A DNA stretch of 42,910 nucleotides from Pseudomonadota bacterium (GTDB lineage Bacteria > Pseudomonadota > Gammaproteobacteria > Burkholderiales > Thiobacillaceae): NCBI GenBank assembly GCA_030690985.1, contig JAUYFG010000070.1:1-42910 (forward strand), in the 5' to 3' direction. Position 1 is the stretch's first letter; the number at the start of each line of letters is the position of its first letter. This document shows positions 16,708-24,757 of the stretch, piece by piece. The notes beneath the pieces are model-generated. The model made no database searches and was not told the origin of the DNA. It saw nothing but the letters and a program-made list of their open reading frames with translations. A program made the position numbers and the translations under genes.

Positions 16708-19700
16708 GCCTGCCGGCGCCGCCACAGTTCCAGAAACGCCTTGGCCGGCAGCGGGCGACTGTAGAAATAGCCCTGGTAGGCGTCGCAGTCGTGTATTTGC
16801 AGAAAGGCCAGTTGCTCCTCGGTTTCCACGCCTTCGGCGAGGACTTTCAGTTTCAGGTTTTTCGCCATCGCGATGATGGTGGCGGCGATTTCCACATCGT
16901 TGATGTCCTGCGGGATGTCTTGCATGAAACTGCGGTCGATCTTGAGTTTGTCCACCGGGAAGCGCTTGAGGTAAGCCAGAGAGGAATAGCCGGTGCCGAA
17001 GTCGTCGATGGCGAGGCCCACCCCCAGCCCTTTCAGCGCGGCCAGTGCGGCGGGCGCCTGGTTGCCCTGGGCCATGATGGCGCTTTCGGTGATTTCCAGC
17101 TCCAGGAGGTGCGCGGGGAACCCGGTTTCCTCCAGCACGGTGTGCAACCGTTCGACCAGATCACGTTGTTCGAACTGGCGTGAAGACAGATTCACGGACA
17201 ATCGCAGCGGTGCCAGGCCGGCGTCGAACCCGGCGCGGAACCAGGCGCATGCCTCACGCAAGATCCATTCGCCAAGGGGGCGGATCAGGCCGGTTTCTTC
17301 GGCCAGCGGAATGAAGCGGGCCGGCGGCACCAGTTCACCCTCCGGCGTCTGCCAGCGCACCAAGGCTTCGGCGCCGAGCAGACGGCCATCCCGGGTGGCG
17401 ACCTGGGGCTGGTAGTAGACGACGAATTCACCGCGTTCCAGGGCGCCGCGCAGGCGCGATTCCAGTTGCATGCGCTCGTTGGCGACGCGGGTGAGCGCTT
17501 CGGTATAGAAGCGATAGGTGTCGCGCCCCTGTGACTTGGCCTGGTACAGCGCGGCATCGGCATTGCGCACCAACTGAGTGGCATCGACCGCATCGTCCGG
17601 GAACAGGCTGATGCCGATGCTGGCGCCGCTGAACACCTCCTGGCCGCCACTCAGGTGGAACGGCTGGCGCAGCAGGGCGAGCAGGTTCTGGGCGACCACG
17701 GCGGCTTCGTTGGGGCCATCGAGGTCTTCCAGGAGAATGACGAATTCGTCGCCGCCCAGACGCGCCAGGGTGTCTACCGTGCGCAGGTTGTCGGACAGGC
17801 GCCGGGCGATGGCCTGCAACAATTCGTCGCCGGCCGGGTGGCCGAGGCTGTCGTTGATGTTCTTGAAGCCGTCCAGGTCGATGAACAACAGCCCCAAGCC
17901 TGTGCCGTGGCGCTGCGAGACATTGATGGCGTGGGCCAGGCGCGACTGGAACAGGTTGCGGTTGGGCAAGGTGGTGAGCGGATCGTGGTGCGCCAGGTGT
18001 TCGAGTTGCGCCTCGGCGACCAGTCGCTGGCTGATGTCGATGAAGGTGACCACCGCGCCGGCCAGACTGCCTTCGCGCACGACCGGGTGCGACCAGTATT
18101 CCACCGGCAGCGGGGTGCCGTCCTTGCGCCAGAACACCTCGTTTTCCACATGGCGCTTTTCCCGCAAGGACATGCCGGGCATGGCCGGGCAGTCGCATTC
18201 CGGGTAGGGGCGGCCATCGGCATGAGCGTAGTGGATCACTTCATGGATGCGTTTTCCCAGGAGATCCTCGGGCGCGCCGTAGCCCAGCATTTCCAGGCAG
18301 GCGCGGTTGACGAAGGTGCAGCGGCAATCCATATCCACGCCGAAGATCGCCTCGGCCGTGGAATCCAGCAACAGGTGGATTTCCGCTTCCTTGGCGGCGA
18401 CCGCCTGCTCCACGCGGTCGCGCCGCAGCACGCCGGCCAGGGCGTCGCCCACAGCTTCGAGAAATTCCTGTTCTTCCGCGAGGCGCGGATGCCCCACCGG
18501 CAGATACAGCACCAGCACCCCCAGCACCTCGCCTGCGGCCGCGAGCGGCAGGCTGTAGTGGCCGTGATCGGTCATGCCGGAATAGGTAATTTCGTGGCGG
18601 TGGTCGACACACTCCGCGTAAATGGTGGCGCCGGTCTCGGCGGCACGCCCACAGAGACACTGGCCCAGCGCCACCCGGGCGCAACTGGCCTGGATTTCCG
18701 GCGAGAAATTGCGCTGCGCCAGCAGGCGCAGACCGCCGCCTTCAATGACGAAGATGCCCCCCTTGGGCAGCAGGGTGAGCCAGGAAACCGCCAGCAAGCG
18801 GTCCAGACAGCGTTCCAGACGCTCACGCAGGCTGCCGTCGCCGATGCCGATTTCCAGGATTTCCCGCAGCGCCTTCTGCTGTTCGCGATCCAGGCGGATA
18901 CGCGCTTCATGGTGTTTGCGCTGGCTGATGTCGCGCACCACCGCGACCAGGTAGTCGTGCGTGGCGTCGCGGTCGTTGCGAATATGGCGCAGGCTGAGCT
19001 CCACCGGGAACCACTCGCCGGTCTTGCGGCGGAAGCGGGTTTCCTCGGTCTGGATGCCGCGCTGGACGAAAGCCGCCACCCAGGCCGGCCAGTTTTCCGC
19101 GCCGCCACAGAGTTCCGCGAAACCGTAGCAATAGCGTTCGAGGAGTTCCGCCTGGCTGTAGCCGAGCAGATCGCCCGCCTGCTCGTTGGCCTCCACTACG
19201 CGGCCGCTGGCCAGATCGACCACGAAGACGGCGTCGTTCACCTGGCTCATCACGCTGCGTTCCATGAGCCGGTGTTCCACCGTTTGCAGATGGTCGCGAG
19301 TGAGGTTGAGGTCTTGTTCCAGGCGCTCGATGGTGGCCTGCAACAACTCGACGTAGTGTTCCTGCAAGGCTTTCACCACGTCGTGGCGGGTGAGCAGGCC
19401 GACCAGTCCGCCCGCCGCGTCCACCACCACCAGGCGACGGATGCCGGCCTGTTCCATGCGATGCATGGCAACGGCCAGGAGGTCTTCAGCCTGTACCGCG
19501 ATCAGCGGTTGGCTCATCACCGCGCCCAGCCGCAGCCCCTCGGGATCGCCGCCGCGCCGGGACAAACGCACGATGTCGCGCTCCGAGAGCATCCCGACCG
19601 GACGCCCGGCACGCACCACCACCAGGCAGCTCAATACCCGTTCCGCCATGGCGCGGGCGGCGGCCAGCAGGCTGTCGTTCTCGTTCAGGGTGACCACTTT

Positions 19701-20135
19701 GCCGGTCATGGCCGAAGCCACCGTGCGCGGCTGCACCAGGTGCTCCATGCCGATGCCGTGCAGCAGGTCGCCTTCGCTGACCAGGCCGAGCAAGGCGCCG
19801 TCGCCATCCACCAGCAGCAAGTGGCGGACATTGCGCGCGGCCATGAGCTGATAGGCGCGGTGGATGTCCATGCCCGGGTTGCTGGCGATCACCGGCTCGT
19901 GCATATAACTGCTGATCGGCTCGTTTTCCTGCCAACCCGGCTGCCAGCCGCCGCGTGCCACCAGCGCCACGCTGTCACGCTCGGTGAAAATCCCTACCGG
20001 GGTCCGCTCGTCCAGCACCACCACGCAACTGATGCGCAACGTTTCCATGCGCCGCCACACCTCGGCCAGCGGCGTAGCCGCCGGCACGGTGTGAACATTG
20101 GGATTGAGTACCTGTTGCAGGGTGACCGTGGTCAT
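16704..20135 (-). CDS. Multidomain c-di-GMP enzyme: 4xCBS-PAS-GAF-PAS-GGDEF-EAL
   Basis: This 1143-aa cytoplasmic protein has four CBS motifs (about 1-265, two Bateman pairs), a short coiled coil (265-300), PAS (about 300-415), GAF (425-585), PAS (590-725), GGDEF (725-890) and EAL (900-1140). The GGDEF signature is intact at 794-798 and the EAL motif at 923-925, with DDFGTGYSSL later, so both cyclase and phosphodiesterase activity are possible. CBS pairs usually bind adenine nucleotides, so the protein may link energy charge to c-di-GMP. There are no membrane segments. It overlaps the downstream 96-aa gene. The family is clear; the signal is not. Confidence 0.93.
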   Translation of the reverse strand: MTTVTLQQVLNPNVHTVPAATPLAEVWRRMETLRISCVVVLDERTPVGIFTERDSVALVARGGWQPGWQENEPISSYMHEPVIASNPGMDIHRAYQLMAARNVRHLLLVDGDGALLGLVSEGDLLHGIGMEHLVQPRTVASAMTGKVVTLNENDSLLAAARAMAERVLSCLVVVRAGRPVGMLSERDIVRLSRRGGDPEGLRLGAVMSQPLIAVQAEDLLAVAMHRMEQAGIRRLVVVDAAGGLVGLLTRHDVVKALQEHYVELLQATIERLEQDLNLTRDHLQTVEHRLMERSVMSQVNDAVFVVDLASGRVVEANEQAGDLLGYSQAELLERYCYGFAELCGGAENWPAWVAAFVQRGIQTEETRFRRKTGEWFPVELSLRHIRNDRDATHDYLVAVVRDISQRKHHEARIRLDREQQKALREILEIGIGDGSLRERLERCLDRLLAVSWLTLLPKGGIFVIEGGGLRLLAQRNFSPEIQASCARVALGQCLCGRAAETGATIYAECVDHRHEITYSGMTDHGHYSLPLAAAGEVLGVLVLYLPVGHPRLAEEQEFLEAVGDALAGVLRRDRVEQAVAAKEAEIHLLLDSTAEAIFGVDMDCRCTFVNRACLEMLGYGAPEDLLGKRIHEVIHYAHADGRPYPECDCPAMPGMSLREKRHVENEVFWRKDGTPLPVEYWSHPVVREGSLAGAVVTFIDISQRLVAEAQLEHLAHHDPLTTLPNRNLFQSRLAHAINVSQRHGTGLGLLFIDLDGFKNINDSLGHPAGDELLQAIARRLSDNLRTVDTLARLGGDEFVILLEDLDGPNEAAVVAQNLLALLRQPFHLSGGQEVFSGASIGISLFPDDAVDATQLVRNADAALYQAKSQGRDTYRFYTEALTRVANERMQLESRLRGALERGEFVVYYQPQVATRDGRLLGAEALVRWQTPEGELVPPARFIPLAEETGLIRPLGEWILREACAWFRAGFDAGLAPLRLSVNLSSRQFEQRDLVERLHTVLEETGFPAHLLELEITESAIMAQGNQAPAALAALKGLGVGLAIDDFGTGYSSLAYLKRFPVDKLKIDRSFMQDIPQDINDVEIAATIIAMAKNLKLKVLAEGVETEEQLAFLQIHDCDAYQGYFYSRPLPAKAFLELWRRRQA

Positions 20136-20184
20136 GGGGTTGAGCTGAACTCGTGGTGGCGAATAGTTACAACACTGTAGGGCA

Positions 20185-20257
20185 GTAGGATGTGGTGACG
20201 AAGGAACCGCATCATGGTAGCGCGATGATGCGGTTCGCTGCGCTCACCACATCCTAC
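20185..20257. repeat. REP pair (GTAGGATGTGGT family)
   Basis: GTAGGATGTGGT at the left and its complement ending CACATCCTAC at the right enclose ACCGCATCATG/GATGATGCGGT. Only the right half keeps the GAGCGCAGCG core; the left has lost part of it. It lies between the c-di-GMP gene and the duplicated cbbO end. Confidence 0.85.
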
Positions 20258-20259
20258 GT

Positions 20260-20364
20260 CTCCTACCTTGTCAGGCGCCGGTAAATGTCGGAAACCTTGA
20301 ACGGCAGTTGCCGCACGTCGTCGAGGATGATGTAGCGAGCGGCGCCGTACATGTGCGGCAGGTA
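20260..20364 (-). pseudogene. Duplicated 3' end of cbbO
   Basis: This 105-bp segment repeats 20466-20570, the last 34 codons and stop of cbbO plus a few bases, with about nine substitutions. It carries no start codon of its own. Between the two copies lies a REP pair (20370-20454). The arrangement looks like insertion of the REP into the end of cbbO with duplication of the target, leaving the upstream copy functional. Confidence 0.9.
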
Positions 20365-20369
20365 GTGTC

Positions 20370-20454
20370 GTAGGATGGGTTGAGCGATAGCGAAACCCAT
20401 TGATCCTTCCGCACCACTTCATGATGGGTTTCGCTATCGCTCAACCCATCCTAC
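20370..20454. repeat. REP pair (GTAGGATGGGTT family) between cbbO 3'-end copies
   Basis: Arms of GTAGGATGGGTTGAGCGATAG followed by CGAAACCCAT form a large palindrome with its inverted partner around a 20-nt centre. Each half alone is a classic REP: a GTAG head followed by an imperfect hairpin. It is bounded by the 105-bp direct duplication. Confidence 0.88.
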
Positions 20455-20468
20455 GCGGCCTACGGCTC

Positions 20469-22577
20469 CTACCTAGTCAGCCGTCGGTAGATATCGGAAA
20501 CCTTGAACGGCAGTTGCCGCACGTCGTCGAGGATGATGTAACGGGCGGCGCCGTACATGTGTGGCAGGTAATCGCGTGCTTCGCGGTCGATGGTGATGCA
20601 GAACGGGTGCACCCCGGCGCGGCGCGACTCCAGCAGGGCCATGCGGGTGTCTTCGATGCCGTACTGGCCGCGATAGCCGTCGAAGTAGTCATCCGGACGG
20701 CCATCGGAGAGGGTAATCAGCACCTTGGTCGCGGCATCGACTTCGTTCAGCAGTTTGCTCAGATGGCGAATGGCGAAGCCCATGCGCGTGTATTCCTGGG
20801 CGCGGATGCCGGAAATACGCGCTTTCACTTCGTCGCCATAGGGTTCGGCGAAGGTCTTGATGCGAAACAACTCGCAGCGTTTCCGGGTCGTGCCGGAAAA
20901 GCCGTAGATGGCATAGCGGTCGCCCAGGCGTTCCAGCGCTTCGCACAACAACACCAGGGCTTCGCGCTCGGCCTCGTTGATCCAGCCCCGGGTGGAACCG
21001 CTCATGTCGACCATGAAGGCGACCGCGATGTTGCGTTCCGCGCGATGCTGGCGCACGAACAGGCGGTCGCTCATCTCACGACCGTCGCGGGCATCGGCCA
21101 GGGCTTCGACCAGGGCGTCGATGTCCACCTCGTCGCCGTCGGTCTGGCGTTTCAGCGTGCGGTTTTCATCGCGCATGGCTTCGAAGCTCTTGCGCAGTTG
21201 TTTCACCAGACCGGCATGTTTTGCCAGGGTCTCCCGGTAAAAACCGTCATACGCCGGGGGGACATCCTTCTCCCGCACCACGCACCAATTCTTGCGGTAG
21301 TGCTCGCGGCCCATGTCCCACTCGGGATAGAACAGCGCGCCTTCCTCGTGATAAGTGCCCTGCCAGACCGAATCCGGGTCGGCGCTCTGCTCGTAGAGCA
21401 GGCTGGGGTCGTATTCACCCGCGCCGGCCGGCACCAGATATTCCGGGGGGATTTCGCCGAAATCCAGGTAGATCGAGGACAGCAGCGCCTTCACATCGTC
21501 GGGCGGGGCGATGGGCGCGCCGTCGAGGGTGATTTCCAGGTCCAGGCGGCCGTCTTCGTCGTTGATTTCGGCGGCGAATTCAGGCGATTCATTCCCCGGA
21601 TTTCGCTGCGCTGCATCCGGGCTACGCTTGGCGTGCTCTTCCAACAGGTCGGCCAGTTTCACGCGCAGGCGGGCCTTCTCCTTTTCCCGGCGCGCGGCGA
21701 AGGCGGCGGCCACGGCTGCGGGCCTCAGCTCGCCCTGGAAGCACCAGGGGGTGAAATCGGGCAGATGCAGCGCATCGCCCAGGAGGATGAGGCTGTCTTC
21801 CAGGCCGGCTTCGGGCTGCGCCAGACGTTGCGCGATCGCTTCCCAGCCGGCCGGCAGCGCCTCGCCCAACTGGCTTTTCAGCCGTTCCATATCGCGATAA
21901 AGCCCCGGCAACTCGCGCGCGATGCAGGCCGACAGGCGCAGGGTTTCCAATCCGTGCAGTTGTTTCAGCGCGCGTTGCGGATCGGGAAAATCTTCGCAGG
22001 CGACGGCAAGGTCGGCGCGGAAGGTGCCGAAGCGGGTCTGCCCCCAGAGCAGGGCCACCGCCGCCTTGGCCAGCTTGAAGTTGTCCGCCACCACGGGAAA
22101 GCGGGCAATCACGCCGGGCAGCAGAATCTTCTCGCTATCGGTATACAAGCTCTCGCCCAGCTCCACCCGCAGGCGCCGCCCGGACAGGCCGCGCACGAAG
22201 TTGCCGAGCACCCCGGCCACCTCGTCGAACAGCACCCCGGCAGTCATTTCCAGTTGCCGTTCGGCGTAGTGGTCGGCCTCCTCCAGCACTTGCAGCGCCT
22301 GGCGCAAGCCCTCGCGGTCGTAGGTATCGCAAGCGCCCACCGCCCAGGCCTCCATCAAGCGCCGATCCATGCGGCCAATCAGGGAAGGGGCGCGCCGGGT
22401 GAACTGCCAGGCGACTTCCAGATTGGTACTGGCGATGCGCTTCACCCAATCAAGCAGAAAACGCTGGTCGGATTCGGAAAGCGCAGCCAACAAGACAGCC
22501 GCCGGCCCCACCTTGCGAAACGAGAAATCCGCTTCCAGCAGGTCTTCCAACAGGAGGGTGAGGGCTGCGGCGTTCAC
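20469..22577 (-). CDS. cbbO: CbbO-type rubisco activase subunit (VWA domain, NorD family)
   Basis: This 702-aa protein pairs with a CbbQ AAA+ ATPase to remodel inhibited rubisco; NorD, its relative, serves nitric oxide reductase. The C-terminal von Willebrand A domain has an intact metal site DMSGS (Asp524, Ser526, Ser528) and a later TLSDGRPDD. The start is GTG 22577 with GGGAAGG upstream; a REP lies just before it. A REP is also translated in frame near residues 320-330 (SPDAAQRNPG). The CbbO rather than NorD call rests on the CbbQ-like partner and on length. Rubisco genes are outside the window. Confidence 0.85.
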   Translation of the reverse strand: MNAAALTLLLEDLLEADFSFRKVGPAAVLLAALSESDQRFLLDWVKRIASTNLEVAWQFTRRAPSLIGRMDRRLMEAWAVGACDTYDREGLRQALQVLEEADHYAERQLEMTAGVLFDEVAGVLGNFVRGLSGRRLRVELGESLYTDSEKILLPGVIARFPVVADNFKLAKAAVALLWGQTRFGTFRADLAVACEDFPDPQRALKQLHGLETLRLSACIARELPGLYRDMERLKSQLGEALPAGWEAIAQRLAQPEAGLEDSLILLGDALHLPDFTPWCFQGELRPAAVAAAFAARREKEKARLRVKLADLLEEHAKRSPDAAQRNPGNESPEFAAEINDEDGRLDLEITLDGAPIAPPDDVKALLSSIYLDFGEIPPEYLVPAGAGEYDPSLLYEQSADPDSVWQGTYHEEGALFYPEWDMGREHYRKNWCVVREKDVPPAYDGFYRETLAKHAGLVKQLRKSFEAMRDENRTLKRQTDGDEVDIDALVEALADARDGREMSDRLFVRQHRAERNIAVAFMVDMSGSTRGWINEAEREALVLLCEALERLGDRYAIYGFSGTTRKRCELFRIKTFAEPYGDEVKARISGIRAQEYTRMGFAIRHLSKLLNEVDAATKVLITLSDGRPDDYFDGYRGQYGIEDTRMALLESRRAGVHPFCITIDREARDYLPHMYGAARYIILDDVRQLPFKVSDIYRRLTR
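21595..21625 (-). repeat. Single REP inside cbbO coding sequence
   Basis: On the minus strand it reads GTAGCCCGGATGCAGCGCAG followed by CGAAATCCGGG: a GTAG head, a CCCGGAT/ATCCGGG stem and the AGCGCAGCG core. It is translated in frame as SPDAAQRNPG. The same family recurs outside genes at 42674-42704. It sits between the helical N-terminal half and the acidic linker, where an insertion is likely tolerated. Confidence 0.9.
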
Positions 22578-22592
22578 CCCGGCCTTCCCGTC

Positions 22593-22665
22593 GTAGGTTG
22601 GGCAAAGCGAAGCGTGCCCAACATCGCGGCGGGTTGTTGGGCACGCTTCGCTTTGCCCAACCTAC
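22593..22665. repeat. REP pair (GTAGGTTGGGC family) at the cbbO start
   Basis: GTAGGTTGGGCAAAGCGAAG...GCCCAACA and its inverted partner form a long palindrome between the toxin gene and cbbO. The flanks 22556-22577 and 22672-22693 match at 18 of 22 bases. Both would encode a cbbO-like start (GTGAACGCCGCAGCC and ATGAACACCGAAGCC on the minus strand). A second copy of this family is at 42793-42866. Confidence 0.88.
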
Positions 22666-22692
22666 GTGACCGGGTGATGGCTTCGGTGTTCA

Positions 22693-23079
22693 TCACCACC
22701 GCGTCAGCACCGGATACTGGGTAATCAGGGGGTCGGGCGTCAGGAGCGTCATCTGCTGGGAGATGGCCTGGCAGATCAACATGCGGTCGAAGGGGTCGTT
22801 GTGCAGCATGGGCAGTTTGTCCAGCACCAGCGTATCCGCCTCAAGCAGGGGCAGCGCTTCGACACCATGCTTGTCGCGCTCACTGGGAACATAACGCACC
22901 GGCACATCGCCCAGGGGCAGCTTGCCTAGACGGTGCTTTACCGCGATTTCCCAGGCCGATACCGATGAGAGGTAGATCGTGTTGCCGGCATCGCTGAACA
23001 GGGCTCTCGCGATAGGGCTGGCCTCTGGGCGGTTGCGGATCAACCAGAGAAACGCGCAGGTATCGAGCAGAATTTTCAC
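22693..23079 (-). CDS. vapC: PIN-domain toxin, VapC type
   Basis: This 128-aa protein is a PIN-domain ribonuclease of the type II toxin family. Acidic catalytic residues are in place: Asp6 (LLDTCAF), Glu44 (AWEIAVK), Asp95 and Asp98 (NDPFDRM). VapC enzymes typically cleave tRNA or rRNA and are held inactive by the antitoxin. Its ATG overlaps the antitoxin stop. Its stop TGA overlaps an ATG (22691-22693) that looks like an older cbbO start. The pair is set between cbbQ and cbbO. Confidence 0.9.
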   Translation of the reverse strand: MKILLDTCAFLWLIRNRPEASPIARALFSDAGNTIYLSSVSAWEIAVKHRLGKLPLGDVPVRYVPSERDKHGVEALPLLEADTLVLDKLPMLHNDPFDRMLICQAISQQMTLLTPDPLITQYPVLTRW

Positions 23080-23399
23080 TTCTTGTAACGCGTGGGCGGT
23101 TCGGCAGCGATGAGCGACGGCACGGGTTGATTCATGTTGCCCAGCAGCGGATCGGGCAATTCACCGTTGAAGGCGGCAAGCAGATCGTCAGGCAGCGGAT
23201 CGAAGAAGCTCGCCGGAATCTCATAGCCCGCATCGCAGGCCAGGCCGACCGGGCGCGGCTCCTTGCGCGCCTGGCGAATCGGCACGATTTCCGCCACCGG
23301 CACGTTGCGGCGGCAGATGATGACCGTCTCGCCCGCTTCGACGGCGCTCAGATATTCAGACAACTTGGCCTTGGCTTCGTGAATGTTGATGGTTTGCAT
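23076..23399 (-). CDS. Antitoxin, Phd/YefM family
   Basis: This 107-aa protein has the Phd/YefM DNA-binding N-terminus (MQTINIHEAKAKLSEYLSAV then ETVIICRRNVPVAEIVPI), followed by a toxin-neutralising tail ending PTRYKK. Start 23399 is chosen because GGAGG lies five bases upstream; an ATG four codons earlier overlaps that site. It overlaps vapC by four bases. It has its own promoter and palindromic operator upstream, so autoregulation is expected. Confidence 0.9.
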   Translation of the reverse strand: MQTINIHEAKAKLSEYLSAVEAGETVIICRRNVPVAEIVPIRQARKEPRPVGLACDAGYEIPASFFDPLPDDLLAAFNGELPDPLLGNMNQPVPSLIAAEPPTRYKK

Positions 23400-23422
23400 G
23401 AGGTCCTCCATTCGAGATCATG

Positions 23423-23462
23423 TACTTGACCAAGTATAGGGTCATATACCAGATCAGAACAA
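23423..23462 (-). promoter_or_regulatory. Promoter and operator of the toxin-antitoxin pair
   Basis: On the minus strand TTGTTC (23462-23457) and TATACT (23438-23433) are separated by 18 bp. The palindrome TACTTG-AC-CAAGTA (23423-23436) overlaps the -10, as expected for a Phd/YefM operator. The -35 lies inside the last codons of cbbQ. The toxin-antitoxin pair can therefore be transcribed independently, and its transcript may continue into cbbO. Confidence 0.55.
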
Positions 23463-24266
23463 CGAAGAAGATAGTTCCTGGATCGCCGCCAGCATGTCGC
23501 CGTCATCGGTAATCGCCTGGGCGACGGCGCTCCGGCAGGCCAGCACCGGGTCGATACCGCTGGAAATCAGTTTGCCGGCATGCACCAGCAGGCGGGTGGA
23601 AGCGCCTTCTTCCAGGCCGGCGCCCTTGAGGTTGCGGGTGGTCTGGGCGAAGCGCACCAGGCGGGCGGCCAAAGCAGCATCGACGCCGGACTCGTTGGCG
23701 ACGATGCGCGCTTCCAGGTCCGGCGCCGGGTAATCGAACTCCAGCGCGACGAAGCGTTGCCGGGTGGATTGCTTGAGGTCTTTCAACACGCTCTGATAAC
23801 CGGGGTTGTAGGAGATGGCCAGACAGAAATCGTCCGAAGCCTCCAGCAACTGGCCCAACTTCTCCATCGGCAGGGTGCGGCGGTCATCGGCCAGGGGGTG
23901 TATCACCACCATCGTGTCCTTGCGCGCTTCCACGATCTCGTCCAGGTAGCAGATGCCGCCCACCCGCACCGCGCGAGTCAACGGCCCATCCATCCAGACC
24001 GTCTCGCCGCCCTTCACCAGATAGCGCCCCACCAGATCGGAAGCGGTCAGGTCGTCATGGCAGGAAACCGTAATCATCGGCCGCTGCAAACGCCAGGCCA
24101 TGTACTCCATGAAACGGGTCTTGCCGCACCCGGTCGGGCCTTTCAACAGAATCGGCAGGCGGTTGGCATAAGCCGCCAGGAAGATGGCGATCTCGTGGCC
24201 GACGGCTTCGTAATAGGGTTCTTTCTGAATGAAATGCGCTTCGGGAGCGAGGGCATGGGCGTTCAA
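23454..24266 (-). CDS. cbbQ: CbbQ-type AAA+ ATPase, rubisco activase
   Basis: This 270-aa MoxR-type AAA+ ATPase has Walker A GPTGCGKT (residues 43-50) and Walker B ICYLDE (Asp109, Glu110). The conserved blocks [30 protein letters not shown] and SYNPGYQS are those of CbbQ/NorQ. With CbbO it forms a ring machine that removes inhibitory sugar phosphates from rubisco. The start is uncertain: TTG 24266 is the only in-frame candidate before the conserved core and has no clear ribosome binding site. It is upstream of the toxin-antitoxin pair and cbbO on the same strand. Confidence 0.88.
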   Translation of the reverse strand: MNAHALAPEAHFIQKEPYYEAVGHEIAIFLAAYANRLPILLKGPTGCGKTRFMEYMAWRLQRPMITVSCHDDLTASDLVGRYLVKGGETVWMDGPLTRAVRVGGICYLDEIVEARKDTMVVIHPLADDRRTLPMEKLGQLLEASDDFCLAISYNPGYQSVLKDLKQSTRQRFVALEFDYPAPDLEARIVANESGVDAALAARLVRFAQTTRNLKGAGLEEGASTRLLVHAGKLISSGIDPVLACRSAVAQAITDDGDMLAAIQELSSSLF

Positions 24267-24397
24267 GGGACGTACTCGGGAAGTGGGAAAACGCCGGTGA
24301 ATGTCACCCAGGTGACGGCGTATTTCAACCCTGTTGCTGAATGGGACTTGGCACGGATAGGCCTACCCCGTAGCGCCGGCATCCCTGCCGTCAGTGA

Positions 24398-24490
24398 GGA
24401 AAACAGTGAGGAAAACAGGGGACAGACCACGGTTTACCGAGCACGGCAGCGTGGAAACCGTGGTCTGTCCCATGTTTTCCCCTGTTTTCC
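24398..24490. repeat. Palindrome with GGGACAGACCACGGTTT arms
   Basis: The left arm (24398-24438) and right arm (24453-24490) are inverted repeats of about 38 bp with small gaps. Both contain GGAAAACA and GGGACAGACCACGGTTT. The left arm has an extra GGAAAACAGT unit. It is unlike the GTAG-headed REPs nearby and looks like a small non-coding mobile element. Confidence 0.75.
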
Positions 24491-24507
24491 CGGGAAATCC
24501 AGTACGC

Positions 24508-24627
24508 GTAGGGCGGAAAAGCGGCTTTATCGCGCCTTCCGCCGAATGTTTGGTATTCGGCGGATAACGCCGGCAAGAAGACGCCGGCTCATCCGCCCTA
24601 CGCGTGCTACGCGTGCTACGCGTGCTG
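24508..24627. repeat. REP pair (GTAGGGCGGAAAAGCG family) plus 9-bp tandem repeat
   Basis: GTAGGGCGGAAAAGCGG... faces ...CATCCGCCCTAC (24508-24601). It is followed directly by three copies of CTACGCGTG (24598-24624), which start inside the closing CTAC of the REP. The tandem repeat probably arose by slippage at the REP edge. Confidence 0.8.
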
Positions 24628-24699
24628 TCTGTCCATTGCCGCCGTCGAAGCCAGGCCAACGGGCATGACCGGTTGGTTACTCCCGAAAAGAAATCCGCC

Positions 24700-24757
24700 G
24701 TAGGAGTCGAATAACGCTTGCGGGCGTGGTAGTTCGGCCCGCGAGCGGCCCTCCTAC
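24700..24757. repeat. GTAGGAG...CTCCTAC palindrome
   Basis: GTAGGAG at the left and CTCCTAC at the right enclose an imperfect stem with CTTGCGGGC and GGCCCGCGAG. It belongs with the GTAGGAGCCGGC (34742) and GTGGGAGCGGGC (35767) group but is more degenerate. Confidence 0.6.

Noticed and set aside
17655-20180. 841-codon open frame on the plus strand
   Set aside because: It is antisense to the CBS-PAS-GAF-PAS-GGDEF-EAL gene, whose domains are unmistakable. Long antisense frames arise from high GC codon bias; the translation is His/Gln-rich with no known domain.
20400-22724. 774-codon open frame on the plus strand opposite cbbO
   Set aside because: Antisense shadow of cbbO. It runs through REP palindromes at both ends and matches no family.
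24598-24624. Possible CRISPR or regulatory array of CTACGCGTG units
   Set aside because: Units are 9 bp with no spacers, only three copies and no cas genes; it is a simple tandem repeat.
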